From positions 124,001 to 188,000 of the forward strand of contig NZ_JAFCJE010000006.1 in assembly GCF_018131185.1 (NCBI RefSeq): a stretch of 64,000 nt of DNA, given 5' to 3'. Source of the stretch: Bradyrhizobium diazoefficiens (GTDB lineage: Bacteria; Pseudomonadota; Alphaproteobacteria; Rhizobiales; Xanthobacteraceae). Numbering within the stretch: the first letter of the stretch is position 1; every line of letters starts with the position of its first letter. The notes below the pieces were generated by a model. That model made no database searches, was not told the DNA's origin, and was given only the letters and a program-made list of their open reading frames with translations. The translations under genes and the position numbers were made by a program. Positions 1 to 9,802 of this stretch are shown piece by piece.

Positions 1-1
1 C

Positions 2-490
2 AAGGCGCGCATCGATGCCACCGCGCAGGCGGTGATGCGTGATACCAACACCAAGCTGGCCTATCAGGTCGGCACCATGATCGAGCTGCCCCGCGCCTGT
101 TTGCTCGCGGCCGAGATCGCACAGTCGGCCGAGTTCTTCTCGTTCGGCACCAACGACCTGACACAGACGACCTACGGCATCAGCCGCGACGATGCCGCGA
201 GCTTCCTCGGGACCTACGTGTCCAAGGGTATCCTCCCGATCGATCCCTTCGTGGCGCTCGACCAGGAGGGCGTCGGCGAGCTCGTCAAGATCGGCGTCGC
301 GCGCGGCCGCAAGACCCGCCCGAAGCTCAAGGTCGGCATCTGCGGCGAGCACGGCGGCGATCCCGCCTCGGTCGCCTTCTGCCACAATATCGGCCTCGAC
401 TACGTCTCCTGCTCGCCCTACCGCGTGCCGATCGCCCGCCTCGCCGCCGCGCAGGCCGCGCTCGGCAAGGCGATCGCAAGCCAGGCGTAA
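2..490 (+). CDS. ppdK: Pyruvate, phosphate dikinase, C-terminal part (5' truncated by window)
   Basis: The frame is open from the window edge, so only about the last 160 residues are seen. They form the PEP/pyruvate-binding TIM-barrel end of PPDK: the stretches [29 protein letters not shown] and [19 protein letters not shown] are diagnostic, including the catalytic Cys of the GEHGG...CSP region. The enzyme interconverts pyruvate + ATP + Pi and PEP + AMP + PPi in the cytosol. A strong intrinsic terminator follows the stop codon within about 30 bp, so this is the end of a transcript. Family assignment is firm; the start lies outside the window. Confidence 0.96.
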   Translation, partial: KARIDATAQAVMRDTNTKLAYQVGTMIELPRACLLAAEIAQSAEFFSFGTNDLTQTTYGISRDDAASFLGTYVSKGILPIDPFVALDQEGVGELVKIGVARGRKTRPKLKVGICGEHGGDPASVAFCHNIGLDYVSCSPYRVPIARLAAAQAALGKAIASQA

Positions 491-515
491 GAAGAACTGG
501 AATGCTGGAATGAAA

Positions 516-548
516 GAGGCGGGGCGAAAGCCCCGCCTCTTTCTATTT
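516..548 (+). terminator. Intrinsic terminator after ppdK
   Basis: A perfect 10-bp stem (516-525 with 530-539), a GAAA tetraloop and a downstream T-rich tract make a textbook rho-independent terminator 25 bp after the ppdK stop. Confidence 0.92.
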
Positions 549-567
549 GTCCGATGCTCTCTCCATC

Positions 568-652
568 CGTCATTGCGAGGAGCCCTTGCGAGGAAGCAAT
601 CCAGGACGTCTCCGAAGGGATTCTGGATTGCTCCGCTACGCTCGCAATGACG
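568..652. repeat. Palindromic intergenic repeat (family B, cattgcgag type)
   Basis: The outer arms CGTCATTGCGAG (568-579) and CTCGCAATGACG (641-652) are inverted copies, and the inner segments GCAATCCAG and CTGGATTGC also pair. The element can fold into one long hairpin. It lies in the ppdK-sleB gap, like other Bradyrhizobium REP-type elements. Confidence 0.8.
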
Positions 653-946
653 AGGTTGTTGAAGCACCGCACCGACAACGGGAACACCGCGCGTCCCGTA
701 ATGATACGCGCCCGCAAGGGTTCCTTCACCATTTGCATTGACCGGTTGTTTACCGCTTCACGTGAGGACGCATTTACCACCGTGCGCGATTGCCCCGTGA
801 AAACACCTGTGTTCGCTTGAGTGTGCCGCACGCGCAACGCGGATTAACGCCCCGGCAACCTAAATTAGATACTTACGATAAAGATCGAATTGCACGGATG
901 TACTGCGGCTCGATTTTTCTGGCGTAAGCGTAGCGTGAGCGTAACG
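653..946. other. Intergenic region upstream of the SleB-type hydrolase
   Basis: About 290 bp with no convincing coding frame. The part around 855-890 is AT-richer than its surroundings and may hold the promoter of the hydrolase gene, but no clear -35/-10 pair can be assigned. Confidence 0.4.
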
Positions 947-2401
947 ATGTCAGTGTTGCGTAACCATCCGAAGGGCGCGCGGTTCGCGTCCTTCGGCATC
1001 GGTCTCTGCATCTTCGCATTGATGCCGAGAGAGACCGGCTATCAAGACATTGCCTCCTTGCTGGCGCGCCAACCCGGCGTCGCCGAGCGTTGGCAGAAGC
1101 AGGTGTTCTCCGCGGCGTCCTCCATCCAGCTCGCCACCTACAGTTTCTCGCGCCCCATCGGCACCTCCGTTCCGCAGAGCGCGATGGTTCGCCTCGCGAG
1201 CCTCGACGGCCGCGACGTCACCGGCGCGATCAGCCGCAATCCGGCGCTGCAGGCGCCGCCGCGCTACCAGGCTTCCGACTTTCCCAAGGTCGATCGCTCC
1301 ATGAAGGGTGATCGCCTCGCAATCGTCACACCGGGCCAGGCTCCCGAAACGGCGGCGCCTGCTGCGGCACCGGCGCAGGAAGATCCCGCGACGTCGAACG
1401 GTTCGGTGTTCGGCACCAAGACCGCCGCGTTGCCACAGGCGATGTCGCCAGAGACTGCGGCTGCGCTCGACCCCGAGCTCCAGGAAGCGCTGCGTGCGCC
1501 GCCGCTGCCGCAATATGCCAATCCACCGCAGGCCAGCGACGCGGCGCGCGCGTTCGCGGTCCAGCCGCTCGAAGCGCTGAAGCAGGCGACTGTTCCGCCG
1601 GCACCGGCGCGCGATCCCTTCCGCGTCAAGACCTCGAACCTGTTCTTCGGCAGCGCCTCGCTCGGCGGCAATCTGGAGAGCATCGAGAGTTGGCAGCCCG
1701 GCGCCGAGCCGCTGATCGTGATGCCCGATCCGGACATGAAGGTGACGGCCTCGCTATCGCCGCCGACCGTGGACATTGCCAAGGACATCGAGAGCGGCGA
1801 GAGTGTCGCGCCAAAGGGCGAGGTCAACGCCGACAACCAGCGCACCAGATCGCCGGCGGAACGGCTCGCGCTCGACGACAAGTCGCGCGCGAAGTCCGAG
1901 AAGTGTCTTGCGGAAGCGATCTATTTCGAATCCCGCGGCGAGGCCGTCCGGGGCCAGATGGCGGTGGCGCAGGTCGTGATGAACCGTGTGTTCTCCGGCA
2001 AATATCCCGACACCGTGTGCGGCGCGGTCTATCAGAACAAGCACCGTCATCTCGCTTGCCAGTTCACCTTCGCCTGCGACAACAACACCGACGTGATCCG
2101 CGAGCCCGAGATGTGGGAGCGCGCCAAGAAGATCGCCAAGGCCATGCTCGACGGCCAGATCTGGTTGCCCGAGGTCGGCAAGTCCACGCACTATCACGCC
2201 TACTGGGTGCGCCCGTCCTGGGTCGCCGAGATGAAGAAGATGTACAAGACCGGCGTGCACACCTTCTACCGCCCACGCAAATGGGGCGACGGCAGCGAGG
2301 CGCCGGCCTGGGGCACGCCGGCACAGACCGCCGCGCTCTCCGCCGAGCTCGCGCAGGAAGCCAAGAGCTCCGCGGAAATGGGCATGAGCGAGCGGCGGTA
2401 G
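947..2401 (+). CDS. SleB-family (Hydrolase_2) cell wall hydrolase
   Basis: The C-terminal third (roughly residues 318-445) is a SleB/CwlJ hydrolase domain: KCLAEAIYFESRGE with the probable catalytic Glu, then GQMAVAQVVMNRV and the Cys-containing QFTFACD block. These enzymes cleave peptidoglycan, as glucosaminidase/lytic transglycosylase-like activities. An N-terminal hydrophobic segment near residues 14-26 suggests export or anchoring. The middle 250 residues are Ala/Pro-rich and low in complexity, probably a periplasmic linker. The ATG at 947 was chosen; an in-frame TTG at 890 would add 19 residues, and neither has a strong Shine-Dalgarno. The gene stands alone between two palindromic repeats. 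Confidence 0.88.
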   Translation: MSVLRNHPKGARFASFGIGLCIFALMPRETGYQDIASLLARQPGVAERWQKQVFSAASSIQLATYSFSRPIGTSVPQSAMVRLASLDGRDVTGAISRNPALQAPPRYQASDFPKVDRSMKGDRLAIVTPGQAPETAAPAAAPAQEDPATSNGSVFGTKTAALPQAMSPETAAALDPELQEALRAPPLPQYANPPQASDAARAFAVQPLEALKQATVPPAPARDPFRVKTSNLFFGSASLGGNLESIESWQPGAEPLIVMPDPDMKVTASLSPPTVDIAKDIESGESVAPKGEVNADNQRTRSPAERLALDDKSRAKSEKCLAEAIYFESRGEAVRGQMAVAQVVMNRVFSGKYPDTVCGAVYQNKHRHLACQFTFACDNNTDVIREPEMWERAKKIAKAMLDGQIWLPEVGKSTHYHAYWVRPSWVAEMKKMYKTGVHTFYRPRKWGDGSEAPAWGTPAQTAALSAELAQEAKSSAEMGMSERR

Positions 2402-2423
2402 CTGAGCGCCAAGGTCTCCATCG

Positions 2424-2509
2424 CGTCATCGCCGGGTTGTCCCGGCCATCCACGTTCTTAGGTCCGCGCGGCAAGGCCGTGGATGCCCGGGACAAGCCCG
2501 GGCATGACG
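2424..2509. repeat. Palindromic intergenic repeat (family C)
   Basis: The arms CGTCATCGCCGGG and CCCGGGCATGACG, with inner ATCCACG/CGTGGAT, form a long imperfect hairpin. It lies between the convergent ends of the wall hydrolase gene and nadC. A related copy is at 15968-16092. Confidence 0.8.
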
Positions 2510-2531
2510 ACCTCGTGCAGGCTGCGTGCCC

Positions 2532-3410
2532 TCACGCCTCGATATCCAGCGCGCAGTCGAAGTTCGGCGCCGAATGGGTCAGCGCGCCGGCCGACGCGTA
2601 GTCGACGCCGGTGGCTGCGATCGCCGCGATCGAATCCAGCGTGACGCCGCCGGACGCCTCGAGCTTGAGGCGGCCCTCGTTGATCCGCACCGCCTCACGC
2701 AGCGTCGCAAGATCCATGTTGTCGAGCAGCACGGCGTCGGCCATTCCCGTCGCCAGCACTTCGCGCAGTTGCGCCAGCGTGTCGACCTCGATCTCGATCT
2801 TGACGAGATGGCCGGCGTGGCTGCGGGCGCGCTCCAGCACGGCACCGACGCCGCCGGCAACCGCGATGTGGTTGTCCTTGATCAGGACCGCATCGTCGAG
2901 GCCGAAGCGGTGATTGAAGCCGCCGCCGCACCGCACGGCGTATTTCTCCAGCGCCCGCAAGCCCGGCGTGGTCTTGCGCGTGCAGCAGATGCGCATCCGG
3001 GTGCCTTCGGTGCGCGCGACGTATTCGGCCGTCAACGTTGCGACGCCCGAGAGGCGGCCCACGAAGTTCAGCGCGGTCCGCTCCGCGGTGAGAATGGCCC
3101 GCGCGGGGCCGGAGATCGTCAGCACCTGCTGTCCGCGGGCCACGCGTGCGGCGTCGCGGACATGCGCGCGCACCTCGATGTCGGGCGAGAGCTTTCGCAA
3201 AGTCGCCAGCGCCAGCGGCAAGCCGGCGATCACGCCGGCCTGGCGCGCGACCAGGACCGCCTCTGCCCGGGTCGCTTCCGGGATCGTCGCAAGCGAGGTG
3301 ATGTCGCCCGCACGGCCGAGGTCCTCGTCGAGCGCGCGCTGCACGGCGTCGTCGATGACGAGCGGGGAAAGGAAGGCGTCGGGGTTGAGCAACGAGGTCG
3401 GATTGATCAT
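2532..3410 (-). CDS. nadC: Nicotinate-nucleotide pyrophosphorylase (quinolinate phosphoribosyltransferase)
   Basis: Predicted 292-residue cytosolic enzyme converting quinolinate + PRPP to nicotinate mononucleotide + CO2, the last step of the de novo NAD branch encoded here. Family marks: [14 protein letters not shown] near the N-terminus, TRKTTPGLR, the PRPP/quinolinate-binding [17 protein letters not shown] and EIEVDTL, and the C-terminal LEASGGV. The start at 3410 is preceded by GGAG with a 6-nt spacer. An alternative ATG at 3422 overlaps the nadB stop by one base (TGATG), so translation is probably coupled to nadB either way. Confidence 0.96.
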   Translation of the reverse strand: MINPTSLLNPDAFLSPLVIDDAVQRALDEDLGRAGDITSLATIPEATRAEAVLVARQAGVIAGLPLALATLRKLSPDIEVRAHVRDAARVARGQQVLTISGPARAILTAERTALNFVGRLSGVATLTAEYVARTEGTRMRICCTRKTTPGLRALEKYAVRCGGGFNHRFGLDDAVLIKDNHIAVAGGVGAVLERARSHAGHLVKIEIEVDTLAQLREVLATGMADAVLLDNMDLATLREAVRINEGRLKLEASGGVTLDSIAAIAATGVDYASAGALTHSAPNFDCALDIEA

Positions 3411-3421
3411 GGGGGACTCCA

Positions 3422-5023
3422 TCAGGCGATCATGGGGTGGGCCGTGCGCGGCGACGGGCGCAGGCCTTCTGCGATCTCGCACGCCGCGGCGAGCGTGGTC
3501 GTCGTTCTCTGCGCCAGCGCAGGGATTTCGGCCGGATGGTCGGAGCGGAAATGCGCGCCTCGGCTCTCGCGTCGGCTCCAGGCTGACGCCGCGACGAGCA
3601 GGGCCGAAATCGCCATGTTGCGGAGCGCGATGCTCGTTGCCTCGCGTTCGAGCCTGGCGAAGTGGTGCACGGCATCGGTCAGACCGTCGCCGTCGCGGAC
3701 CACGCCGACATGCGCGCTCATCGTCGCCCGCAGCCGCTGCACGACCGCGGCATCCGGCGTGCCGCCGCGCGGTGCGACCGGTGCGTCGGGGAGGCGGGCG
3801 GGTGAGGGGAGCGCGCGGCCGGCAATGTCGTCGGCAATTCGTGCGGCGTAGACCACGGCCTCGAGCAGCGAATTCGAGGCCAGCCGATTGGCGCCGTGTG
3901 CGCCGGTCGACGACACCTCACCGCCGGCCCAGAGCCCGTCGATCGAGCTGCGGCCACGTTCGTCCACCGCGACGCCGCCCATATGATAATGCGCGGCGGG
4001 CGCGATCGGGATGAGTTGCGTGGCAGGGTCGATTCCAGCGGCGATGCAGCTCGCATGCACGGTCGGAAATTTGTCGGCGAAGCGCACGCCCAGCGCCTGC
4101 CGCGCATCGAGGAAGGCGCCCCGCCCGCCCGCGATCTCGGCGAACACGCCGCGGGCTACGATGTCGCGCGGCGCGAGCTCCGCGAGCGGGTGGCGCGCTG
4201 CCATGAAGCGTTCGCCGTTGCCGTTGACCAGCGTTGCGCCTTCGCCGCGCAGCGCTTCGGTGGCGAGCGGCGCCGGATCGCGCCCGACCATGATGGCGGT
4301 GGGATGGAACTGCACGAACTCGGGATCGGCGATCACGGCACCGGCGCGCGCTGCGATGGCGAGGCCGGATCCGCTGGCCTCGACCGGATTGGTGGTGACG
4401 GCATAGAGATGCCCGATGCCGCCAGTTGCAAGCACGACCGCGCGCGAGGCGAGCAGGACCGGCCGTGCCGCCGCGTTGCCGGCCTCGCGCAGTTGAAGGC
4501 CGGTTACGGCGCCATCCTCCGTCAGGAGCGCTTCAGCGACGAGACCTTCGATGACACGGATCGACGGCGTGCGGCGCACTGCTTCGCTCAAGGCCGCGAT
4601 GATCGCCGCTCCCGCCCCGTCGCCCCGCACATGCACGATGCGCCGGGCGGAGTGTGCGGCTTCGCGTCCCACGGCGAGCCTGCCTTCGAGATCTCGGTCG
4701 AAGGGGACGCCATAGGCCAGGAGATCGTGAATGCGCGGCGCGGCCTCGCGGGCGATCCCGAATGCAACGGCCTCATCGACGAGACCGCCACCGACCGCAA
4801 CGGTATCGGCGGCGTGCGCTTCCGGCGTATCGCCTTCGGCCACCGCCGCGGCGATGCCGCCTTGCGCCCATGCGGATGATGCACCCTGTCCGAGCGGCGC
4901 CGCGGAGATCAAGGTCACCGGCCGCGGCGCGAGCTTGAGCGCGCAGAACAGTCCGGCAAGGCCGCCGCCGACGATGACGACGTCGTCGGTGCGGCGGGTG
5001 AGGTTGTGGATGTTGTTGGTCAT
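3422..5023 (-). CDS. nadB: L-aspartate oxidase
   Basis: A 533-residue FAD flavoenzyme oxidising L-aspartate to iminoaspartate, the first step of de novo NAD synthesis. The N-terminal dinucleotide fold is [17 protein letters not shown] (about residues 15-31). [12 protein letters not shown], the substrate-region [14 protein letters not shown] and [19 protein letters not shown] are classical NadB signatures, and the helical C-terminal domain is present. The start has AGAGGA nearby. nadC follows with overlapping ends; nadA lies upstream in the same direction but is separated by 179 bp containing a palindromic repeat. Confidence 0.97.
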   Translation of the reverse strand: MTNNIHNLTRRTDDVVIVGGGLAGLFCALKLAPRPVTLISAAPLGQGASSAWAQGGIAAAVAEGDTPEAHAADTVAVGGGLVDEAVAFGIAREAAPRIHDLLAYGVPFDRDLEGRLAVGREAAHSARRIVHVRGDGAGAAIIAALSEAVRRTPSIRVIEGLVAEALLTEDGAVTGLQLREAGNAAARPVLLASRAVVLATGGIGHLYAVTTNPVEASGSGLAIAARAGAVIADPEFVQFHPTAIMVGRDPAPLATEALRGEGATLVNGNGERFMAARHPLAELAPRDIVARGVFAEIAGGRGAFLDARQALGVRFADKFPTVHASCIAAGIDPATQLIPIAPAAHYHMGGVAVDERGRSSIDGLWAGGEVSSTGAHGANRLASNSLLEAVVYAARIADDIAGRALPSPARLPDAPVAPRGGTPDAAVVQRLRATMSAHVGVVRDGDGLTDAVHHFARLEREATSIALRNMAISALLVAASAWSRRESRGAHFRSDHPAEIPALAQRTTTTLAAACEIAEGLRPSPRTAHPMIA

Positions 5024-5043
5024 GATGCTTCCTCTTGCTCATC

Positions 5044-5189
5044 TGTCGTCCCCTGCGAACGCAGGGATCCATACGCCGCGGCGGAGGTTGTTGTGCGAAG
5101 CTGCTCAACGTCGTTCTTCGCACCACATCTTCCTGTGGTTATGGGTCCCGGACCTGCGCTCCGCTTTGCTGCGCTTGTCCGGGACGACG
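5044..5189. repeat. Palindromic intergenic repeat (family A) between nadA and nadB
   Basis: The arms TGTCGTCCC and GGGACGACG enclose GGGATCCATA...TATGGGTCCC. Copies with the same plan are at 16684-16828 and 24398-24542. This copy sits inside what is otherwise a nad operon. Confidence 0.8.
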
Positions 5190-5202
5190 GCTATGTGCGA
5201 CG

Positions 5203-6318
5203 CTAGTTCTTCAGATTGATCATTCGCTCGACCGAACGCCGCGCGCGCACCGCAAGCGCGGGGTCGATCGTGACCTCCTCGCGGAGCGTCAGCAGGCTGT
5301 CCAGAATGTTGGCGAGCGTGATGCGCTTCATGTGCGGGCAGAGATTGCAGGGGCGCAGCATCTCCACGTCGGGCAGCTCGGCGCGGACATTGTCGGCCAT
5401 CGAGCACTCCGTGATCATCACCAGCCGTCGCGGCCGCTTGTCGCGCACCCAGTTGATCATATGCGCGGTCGAGCCGGTGAAGTCGGCTTCCGCCAGCACG
5501 TCGGGCGGGCACTCCGGATGCGCGATGATCTGCACCGAGGGATCGGCCTCGCGAAACGCGCGCAGTTCCTGGCCGGTGAAGCGTTCATGCACCTCGCAGG
5601 CGCCCTTCCAGGCGATGATCTTCACGTCGGTCTTCGAGGCGACGTAAGTTGCGAGATAGCGGTCGGGCAGGAAGATCACGCTTCGAGCGCCCAGGCTCTC
5701 GACCACCTGGACCGCGTTCGACGAGGTACAACAGATGTCGACCTCGGCCTTCACCTCGGCGGAGGTGTTGACATAGGCCACGACCGGCACGCCGGGAAAT
5801 CTCTCGCGGAGCAGGCGGACGTCGGCGCCGGTGATGCTGGCGGCGAGCGAGCAGCCGGCGCGTGAATCCGGGATCAGCACTGTCTTGTCCGGATTGAGCA
5901 GTTTCGACGTCTCCGCCATGAAGTGCACGCCGCATTGCACGATGATGCCGGCCTTCACCTTGCTGGCTTCGATGGCGAGCTGAAGCGAATCGCCGCCGAT
6001 ATCGGCGACGCAGTGGAAGATCTCCGGGGACTGATAATTGTGCGCGAGGATCACCGCGCCCCGCGCGCGCTTCAGCTCGTTGATGGCCTGGATCGTCGGC
6101 GCCATCAGCGGCCACTCGATCGGCGGAATCACGTGCTTCACACGCTCATAGAGCGGGGCGGTGGCGTGCGCGACCTCCGGCGTCCATGCCAGCGAGGGCG
6201 CCGGCAGCGCGGGCCCCGTTCGTGCCGGTGCGGCACGGGAGGCGGCGACCTGGTTCTCGGGGTGGCCCTGGGGCCGGTTGGCAAAGTCGTCGGGGCCGTA
6301 AATTCCAGCGATCGGCAT
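5203..6318 (-). CDS. nadA: Quinolinate synthase
   Basis: A 371-residue [4Fe-4S] enzyme condensing iminoaspartate with dihydroxyacetone phosphate to quinolinate. Marks: [29 protein letters not shown] with the first cluster Cys, [24 protein letters not shown], the Cys-Cys-Thr-Ser segment, and the C-terminal CNLCPHM cluster motif. About 60 variable residues precede the core, which is within the range of alphaproteobacterial NadA. GGGAGG lies 5 nt before the ATG. Two inverted repeats upstream (6342-6360, 6416-6434) are the likely control region of the nadABC group. Confidence 0.97.
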   Translation of the reverse strand: MPIAGIYGPDDFANRPQGHPENQVAASRAAPARTGPALPAPSLAWTPEVAHATAPLYERVKHVIPPIEWPLMAPTIQAINELKRARGAVILAHNYQSPEIFHCVADIGGDSLQLAIEASKVKAGIIVQCGVHFMAETSKLLNPDKTVLIPDSRAGCSLAASITGADVRLLRERFPGVPVVAYVNTSAEVKAEVDICCTSSNAVQVVESLGARSVIFLPDRYLATYVASKTDVKIIAWKGACEVHERFTGQELRAFREADPSVQIIAHPECPPDVLAEADFTGSTAHMINWVRDKRPRRLVMITECSMADNVRAELPDVEMLRPCNLCPHMKRITLANILDSLLTLREEVTIDPALAVRARRSVERMINLKN

Positions 6319-6341
6319 CGAAGCCTCCCTTGCATGTCATT

Positions 6342-6360
6342 TATACTCATAATGAGTATA
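6342..6360. promoter_or_regulatory. Proximal palindromic operator upstream of nadA (probable NadQ site)
   Basis: TATACTCA-TAA-TGAGTATA is a perfect 8-3-8 inverted repeat 24 bp upstream of the nadA start codon. Such exact symmetry in the leader of an NAD biosynthetic operon suggests a repressor site. NadQ-type regulators (COG4111) are known in alphaproteobacteria as regulators of nadABC, and one is encoded at 14968-15936. The pairing of this site with NadQ is inferred. Confidence 0.72.
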
Positions 6361-6415
6361 TTTAAGGCCTAGATAATCCGCCCAAGGGGGCGGCACGAAC
6401 TTCATCGAGGTCAAA

Positions 6416-6434
6416 TATACTCACTCTGAGCAAA
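6416..6434. promoter_or_regulatory. Distal imperfect operator copy upstream of nadA
   Basis: TATACTCA-CTC-TGAGCAAA keeps the whole left half of the proximal palindrome and TGAG of the right half. Its centre is 74 bp from the proximal centre, close to seven helical turns, which would suit cooperative binding. Confidence 0.6.
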
Positions 6435-6655
6435 TCAGAGATAACATGCTCGGGCTGAGACCGCCAGATCCGGCTTCACACATTTCCGTCAAACAGGTCC
6501 GACGGGCGGAGCGAGGCCGCCTCGAAATGCAATGCTCCCGCGGTAGCCCCCCGTGGAATGCAACCGTTTTTGACTTGGGATTTTCATGCAAGTGCATTAA
6601 GTCGCATGTTCGCAGCCGCCGCTTTGCGAGACCAACTTAGAAGACGAGGAACACC
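6435..6655. other. Remainder of the divergent nadA/MFS intergenic region
   Basis: No credible coding frame. A TTGACT hexamer at 6570-6575 and a small palindrome ATGCA-AG-TGCAT (6586-6597) lie 60-85 bp before the MFS gene and may belong to its promoter; no good -10 box is evident. Confidence 0.3.
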
Positions 6656-7906
6656 ATGACATCAGCGGGCGAACTTGCTCCGGCCTCACGTTCCTCCAAT
6701 TGGCGCACTCCGGCCGTCATCATTCTCTGCGGTTGCGCGATCGGCATGCTCGGCTTCGGTCCGCGCTCGGCGCTCGGCTTCTTCGTGCAGCCGATGAGCC
6801 ACGAATTCTCCTGGGGCCGTGACGTGTTTGGCCTCGCGATCGCCGTGCAGAATCTGTTGTGGGGCCTGGGCCAGCCGCTCGCCGGCGCGGTCGCGGATCG
6901 CTTCGGCGTGTTCCGGGTGATGTGCGTGGGCGCTCTGCTCTATGCCGGCGGACTGTTGTTGATGCGCTATTCCTCGACGCCGTTGTCGCTCAACATCGGT
7001 GCTGGCGTCATGGTCGGTTTCGGTCTTGCCGGCTGTTCGTTCAATCTGGTGCTGTCCGCGTTCACCAAGCTGCTGCCGGCCGAGAAGCGCGGCCTTGCGC
7101 TTGGTGCCGGCACGGCGGCGGGCTCATTCGGGCAATTCCTGTTCGCGCCGATCGGCGTCGCCTTGATCGACAATTTCGGCTGGCAGCAGGCGATTTCCGT
7201 GTTCGGCTTCCTGATGTTGCTGATCATCCCGCTGTCGCTGGCGCTCTCGACGCCGCCGGTCGCACGTGCGGCGAACGCGACGCCGGCGGATGATCAGACC
7301 TTCACCAAGGCGCTTGCCGAAGCCTTCGGCCACCGCTCCTACGTGCTGCTGGTGCTCGGCTTCTTCACCTGCGGATTCCAGCTCGCTTTCGTCACCGTGC
7401 ATCTGCCGGCCTTCCTGGTCGATAGCGGCATCTCCGCGCAAACCGGCGGCTGGGTGATCGCGGCGATCGGCCTGTTCAACATCGTGGGATCGCTGAGCGT
7501 CGGCTATCTCCAGAACTCATTGCCCAAGCGCTACATCCTCTCGACCATCTACTTCACGCGCGCGCTGGCGACCCTTGCCTTCATCTCGTTTCCGATCACG
7601 CCGTTCTCGGCGATCGCATTCGGTGCGGTCTCCGGCCTGACCTGGCTGTCGACGGTGCCGCCGACCTCGGCGCTGGTGGCGCTGATGTTCGGCACGCGCT
7701 GGTTTGCGACGCTCTACGGCTTCGCCTTCGTCAGCCATCAAGTCGGCGGCTTCCTCGGCGTCTGGCTGGGCGGCATCGTCTTCGAGCGGTTCGGTTCCTA
7801 TACGCCGATCTGGTGGCTCTCGATCCTGTTCGGTGTGCTCTCGGCGCTCATCAATCTTCCGATCGTGGAGAAACCGGTTCATCGGGCAGTTGCGCAGCCT
7901 GCCTGA
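6656..7906 (+). CDS. MFS transporter, 12-helix permease
   Basis: A 416-residue polytopic inner-membrane protein with about 12 hydrophobic helices in two halves. The cytoplasmic loop between helices 2 and 3 carries GAVADRFG, an MFS signature. The substrate is not readable; similar proteins are annotated as carboxylate/oxalate-formate-type permeases. GAGGA precedes the ATG. An acryloyl-CoA-reductase-like gene follows 43 bp later, so the two may be cotranscribed. It is divergent from nadA, and the shared intergenic region carries the presumed NadQ sites, so NAD-linked control cannot be excluded. Confidence 0.9.
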   Translation: MTSAGELAPASRSSNWRTPAVIILCGCAIGMLGFGPRSALGFFVQPMSHEFSWGRDVFGLAIAVQNLLWGLGQPLAGAVADRFGVFRVMCVGALLYAGGLLLMRYSSTPLSLNIGAGVMVGFGLAGCSFNLVLSAFTKLLPAEKRGLALGAGTAAGSFGQFLFAPIGVALIDNFGWQQAISVFGFLMLLIIPLSLALSTPPVARAANATPADDQTFTKALAEAFGHRSYVLLVLGFFTCGFQLAFVTVHLPAFLVDSGISAQTGGWVIAAIGLFNIVGSLSVGYLQNSLPKRYILSTIYFTRALATLAFISFPITPFSAIAFGAVSGLTWLSTVPPTSALVALMFGTRWFATLYGFAFVSHQVGGFLGVWLGGIVFERFGSYTPIWWLSILFGVLSALINLPIVEKPVHRAVAQPA

Positions 7907-7949
7907 TCGGCTAAACATCCCCGACAAACATAAGTCAGGGAGTTCAGTC

Positions 7950-8936
7950 GTGGCCACATTCAAGGCGATCCGGGTCGACAAGGCGGACAAGGGCACCACT
8001 GCCGCGCTGACGCAGTTCGACGAAGCCGAGCTGATGGACGGCGACGTCACCGTCCGCGTCGAATGGTCGACGCTGAACTACAAGGACGGCCTGGCGCTCA
8101 CCGGCAAGGCGCCGGTGGTGCGCCGCTTCCCGATGATTGCCGGCATCGACTTCGCAGGCACGGTCGAGCAATCCTCGCATCCGCAGTGGAAGGCCGGCGA
8201 CAAGGTCGTCTGCACCGGTTGGGGCATGGGCGAGACCCATCTCGGTGCCTATGCCGAGAAGGCGCGGGTGAAGGGCGACTGGCTGGTTGCCTTGCCGCAA
8301 GGCCTGTCGACGCGCGATGCCATGGCGATCGGCACCGCCGGCTTCACCGCGATGCTCTCGGTGCTGGCACTGGAGAAGCACGGTCTGTCGCCGAAGAGCG
8401 GTCCCGTGGTGGTGACGGGTGCTGCCGGCGGCGTCGGCTCGGTGGCCACCGCCGTGCTTTCGAAGCTCGGCTACCACGTCATCGCGTCGACCGGCCGCGC
8501 CTCGGAGGCCGACTATTTGAAAGAGATCGGCGCAGCCGAAATCATCGACCGCAACGAATTGTCGGCACCGGCCAAGCCGATTGCCAAGGAGCGTTGGGCG
8601 GGCGGTGTCGACAGCGTCGGCTCGACCACCCTGGCGAATCTGCTGTCGATGACGAAATACGGCGGGGCAATTGCGGCTTGCGGCCTGGCCGCCGGCATGG
8701 ACCTGCCGTCGTCTGTGGCACCTTTCATTTTGCGCGGAGTGTGCCTTCTCGGCATCGATTCCGTGATGTGTCCGATCGAGCCGCGGAAGGCCGCCTGGCA
8801 GCGTCTGGCGTCCGATCTGGATCGGACAAAACTATCTGAAATCACTCAAGAAATCGCGCTCGACGCAGTTCCGGAATGGGGCGCGAAAATTCTGGCGGGG
8901 CAGGTCCGCGGCCGCATCGTGGTAAAAATTGTCTAA
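7950..8936 (+). CDS. acuI: Quinone oxidoreductase-like MDR protein, AcuI/YhdH (acrylyl-CoA reductase) family
   Basis: A zinc-free medium-chain reductase of 328 residues. The N-terminal GroES-like part contains [14 protein letters not shown] and [12 protein letters not shown], typical of YhdH/AcuI. The NADPH Rossmann motif [11 protein letters not shown] is near residues 153-163. AcuI reduces toxic acryloyl-CoA to propionyl-CoA with NADPH in the cytosol. The start is GTG at 7950, preceded by AGGGAG with a 7-nt spacer; upstream in-frame codons overlap the MFS gene and lack a ribosome site. Family is firm; the in vivo substrate is inferred. Confidence 0.87.
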   Translation: MATFKAIRVDKADKGTTAALTQFDEAELMDGDVTVRVEWSTLNYKDGLALTGKAPVVRRFPMIAGIDFAGTVEQSSHPQWKAGDKVVCTGWGMGETHLGAYAEKARVKGDWLVALPQGLSTRDAMAIGTAGFTAMLSVLALEKHGLSPKSGPVVVTGAAGGVGSVATAVLSKLGYHVIASTGRASEADYLKEIGAAEIIDRNELSAPAKPIAKERWAGGVDSVGSTTLANLLSMTKYGGAIAACGLAAGMDLPSSVAPFILRGVCLLGIDSVMCPIEPRKAAWQRLASDLDRTKLSEITQEIALDAVPEWGAKILAGQVRGRIVVKIV

Positions 8937-9049
8937 CGGCGTTCAGACTTTACCAACCAAGCTGCTTCAATGTCGCCATGGTTAGTATGGTAAGCAGCGG
9001 GTAAAGAGATAAGGCATCGCCCGCTGCGGGGGTCGGTTCGGAGTTGAGC

Positions 9050-9637
9050 ATGCTTGCGCGTATTGTGTTGGGGGCTGTCACGGCGGCAGCAACGTTTGCG
9101 CCGGCCATTGCCGGAAGCATGAATGCCGATGAGGCGCGTCGCTTCGTGGCCGGCAAGGTGTTTGCCTTTACCTGCTTCGACGGCACCCGCGGTGCAGGCC
9201 GCATCCTCGACGACCTCGGCGCCGCCGGTGCGGTGCAGTTCTCGGGCTCAGGCCCGGTGAAACATCTTCGCCTGCCCGGCAACACGCTCCAGATCCGCGG
9301 CCAGAACGTCTGCGCCGCGATCAAGGGCATTCCGTTCGAGCCCTGTTTCAACCTTGAAAAGACCGATGATCGCAGCTTTCGCGGCTCGGTGTCGGGCATG
9401 GGCTTCGCCTATTGCGACTTCCGTCACCAAGGCGGCAACCAGATGCTGATGGCGCGCGCCGCCGCGCGTCCGCGTTCGCTGCGCTCTTCGGAGCATACCG
9501 GTTCGGTCGCCGCATCTCACACCGAAGTCGCCGCGCGCGTCGAGACGCCACGTGTCGAGAGCAGCCGGCTCGAGCCGGTGAAGTCGGAGCCTGCCAAGAA
9601 CGAGGGCCCGCTGGAGCTGCGTCGCTCGACGCAGTGA
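9050..9637 (+). CDS. Secreted conserved hypothetical protein
   Basis: A 195-residue protein with a clear signal peptide (a positively charged start, then a hydrophobic run ending near Ala-Ile-Ala-Gly at about residue 22). The mature part has four Cys residues (TCFDG, VCAAI, PCFN, YCDFR) suited to two disulfides, followed by a hydrophilic Arg/Glu/Ser-rich tail. GGAG sits 6 nt before the ATG at 9050; an in-frame TTG at 9044 is less likely. No recognised domain. It lies about 110 bp after acuI and could be an independent transcript. Confidence 0.7.
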   Translation: MLARIVLGAVTAAATFAPAIAGSMNADEARRFVAGKVFAFTCFDGTRGAGRILDDLGAAGAVQFSGSGPVKHLRLPGNTLQIRGQNVCAAIKGIPFEPCFNLEKTDDRSFRGSVSGMGFAYCDFRHQGGNQMLMARAAARPRSLRSSEHTGSVAASHTEVAARVETPRVESSRLEPVKSEPAKNEGPLELRRSTQ

Positions 9638-9802
9638 GACGGTCGCGCGGGACGGTCCGCGCAGTTTTTAGTTGAAGACGTCCATCGAACGCGAAGCCGC
9701 TGCGCCGTAGTCATACGGACGGCGGTTTTCATGCCTTGGTAGCTGTTCGCGCGCCAGTTTGCGTACGGCCGGAGGGGCGCGGCGCGATAAAAGGGTTCAA
9801 CG

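Noticed and set aside
2532-6318. nadABC as one simple operon with a single promoter
   Set aside because: Kept as a pathway group, but the 179-bp gap with a repeat between nadA and nadB means a single transcript is not proven.
6446-6640. 64-codon frame between nadA and the MFS gene
   Set aside because: No ribosome site, no recognisable sequence, and it spans the probable promoter region.
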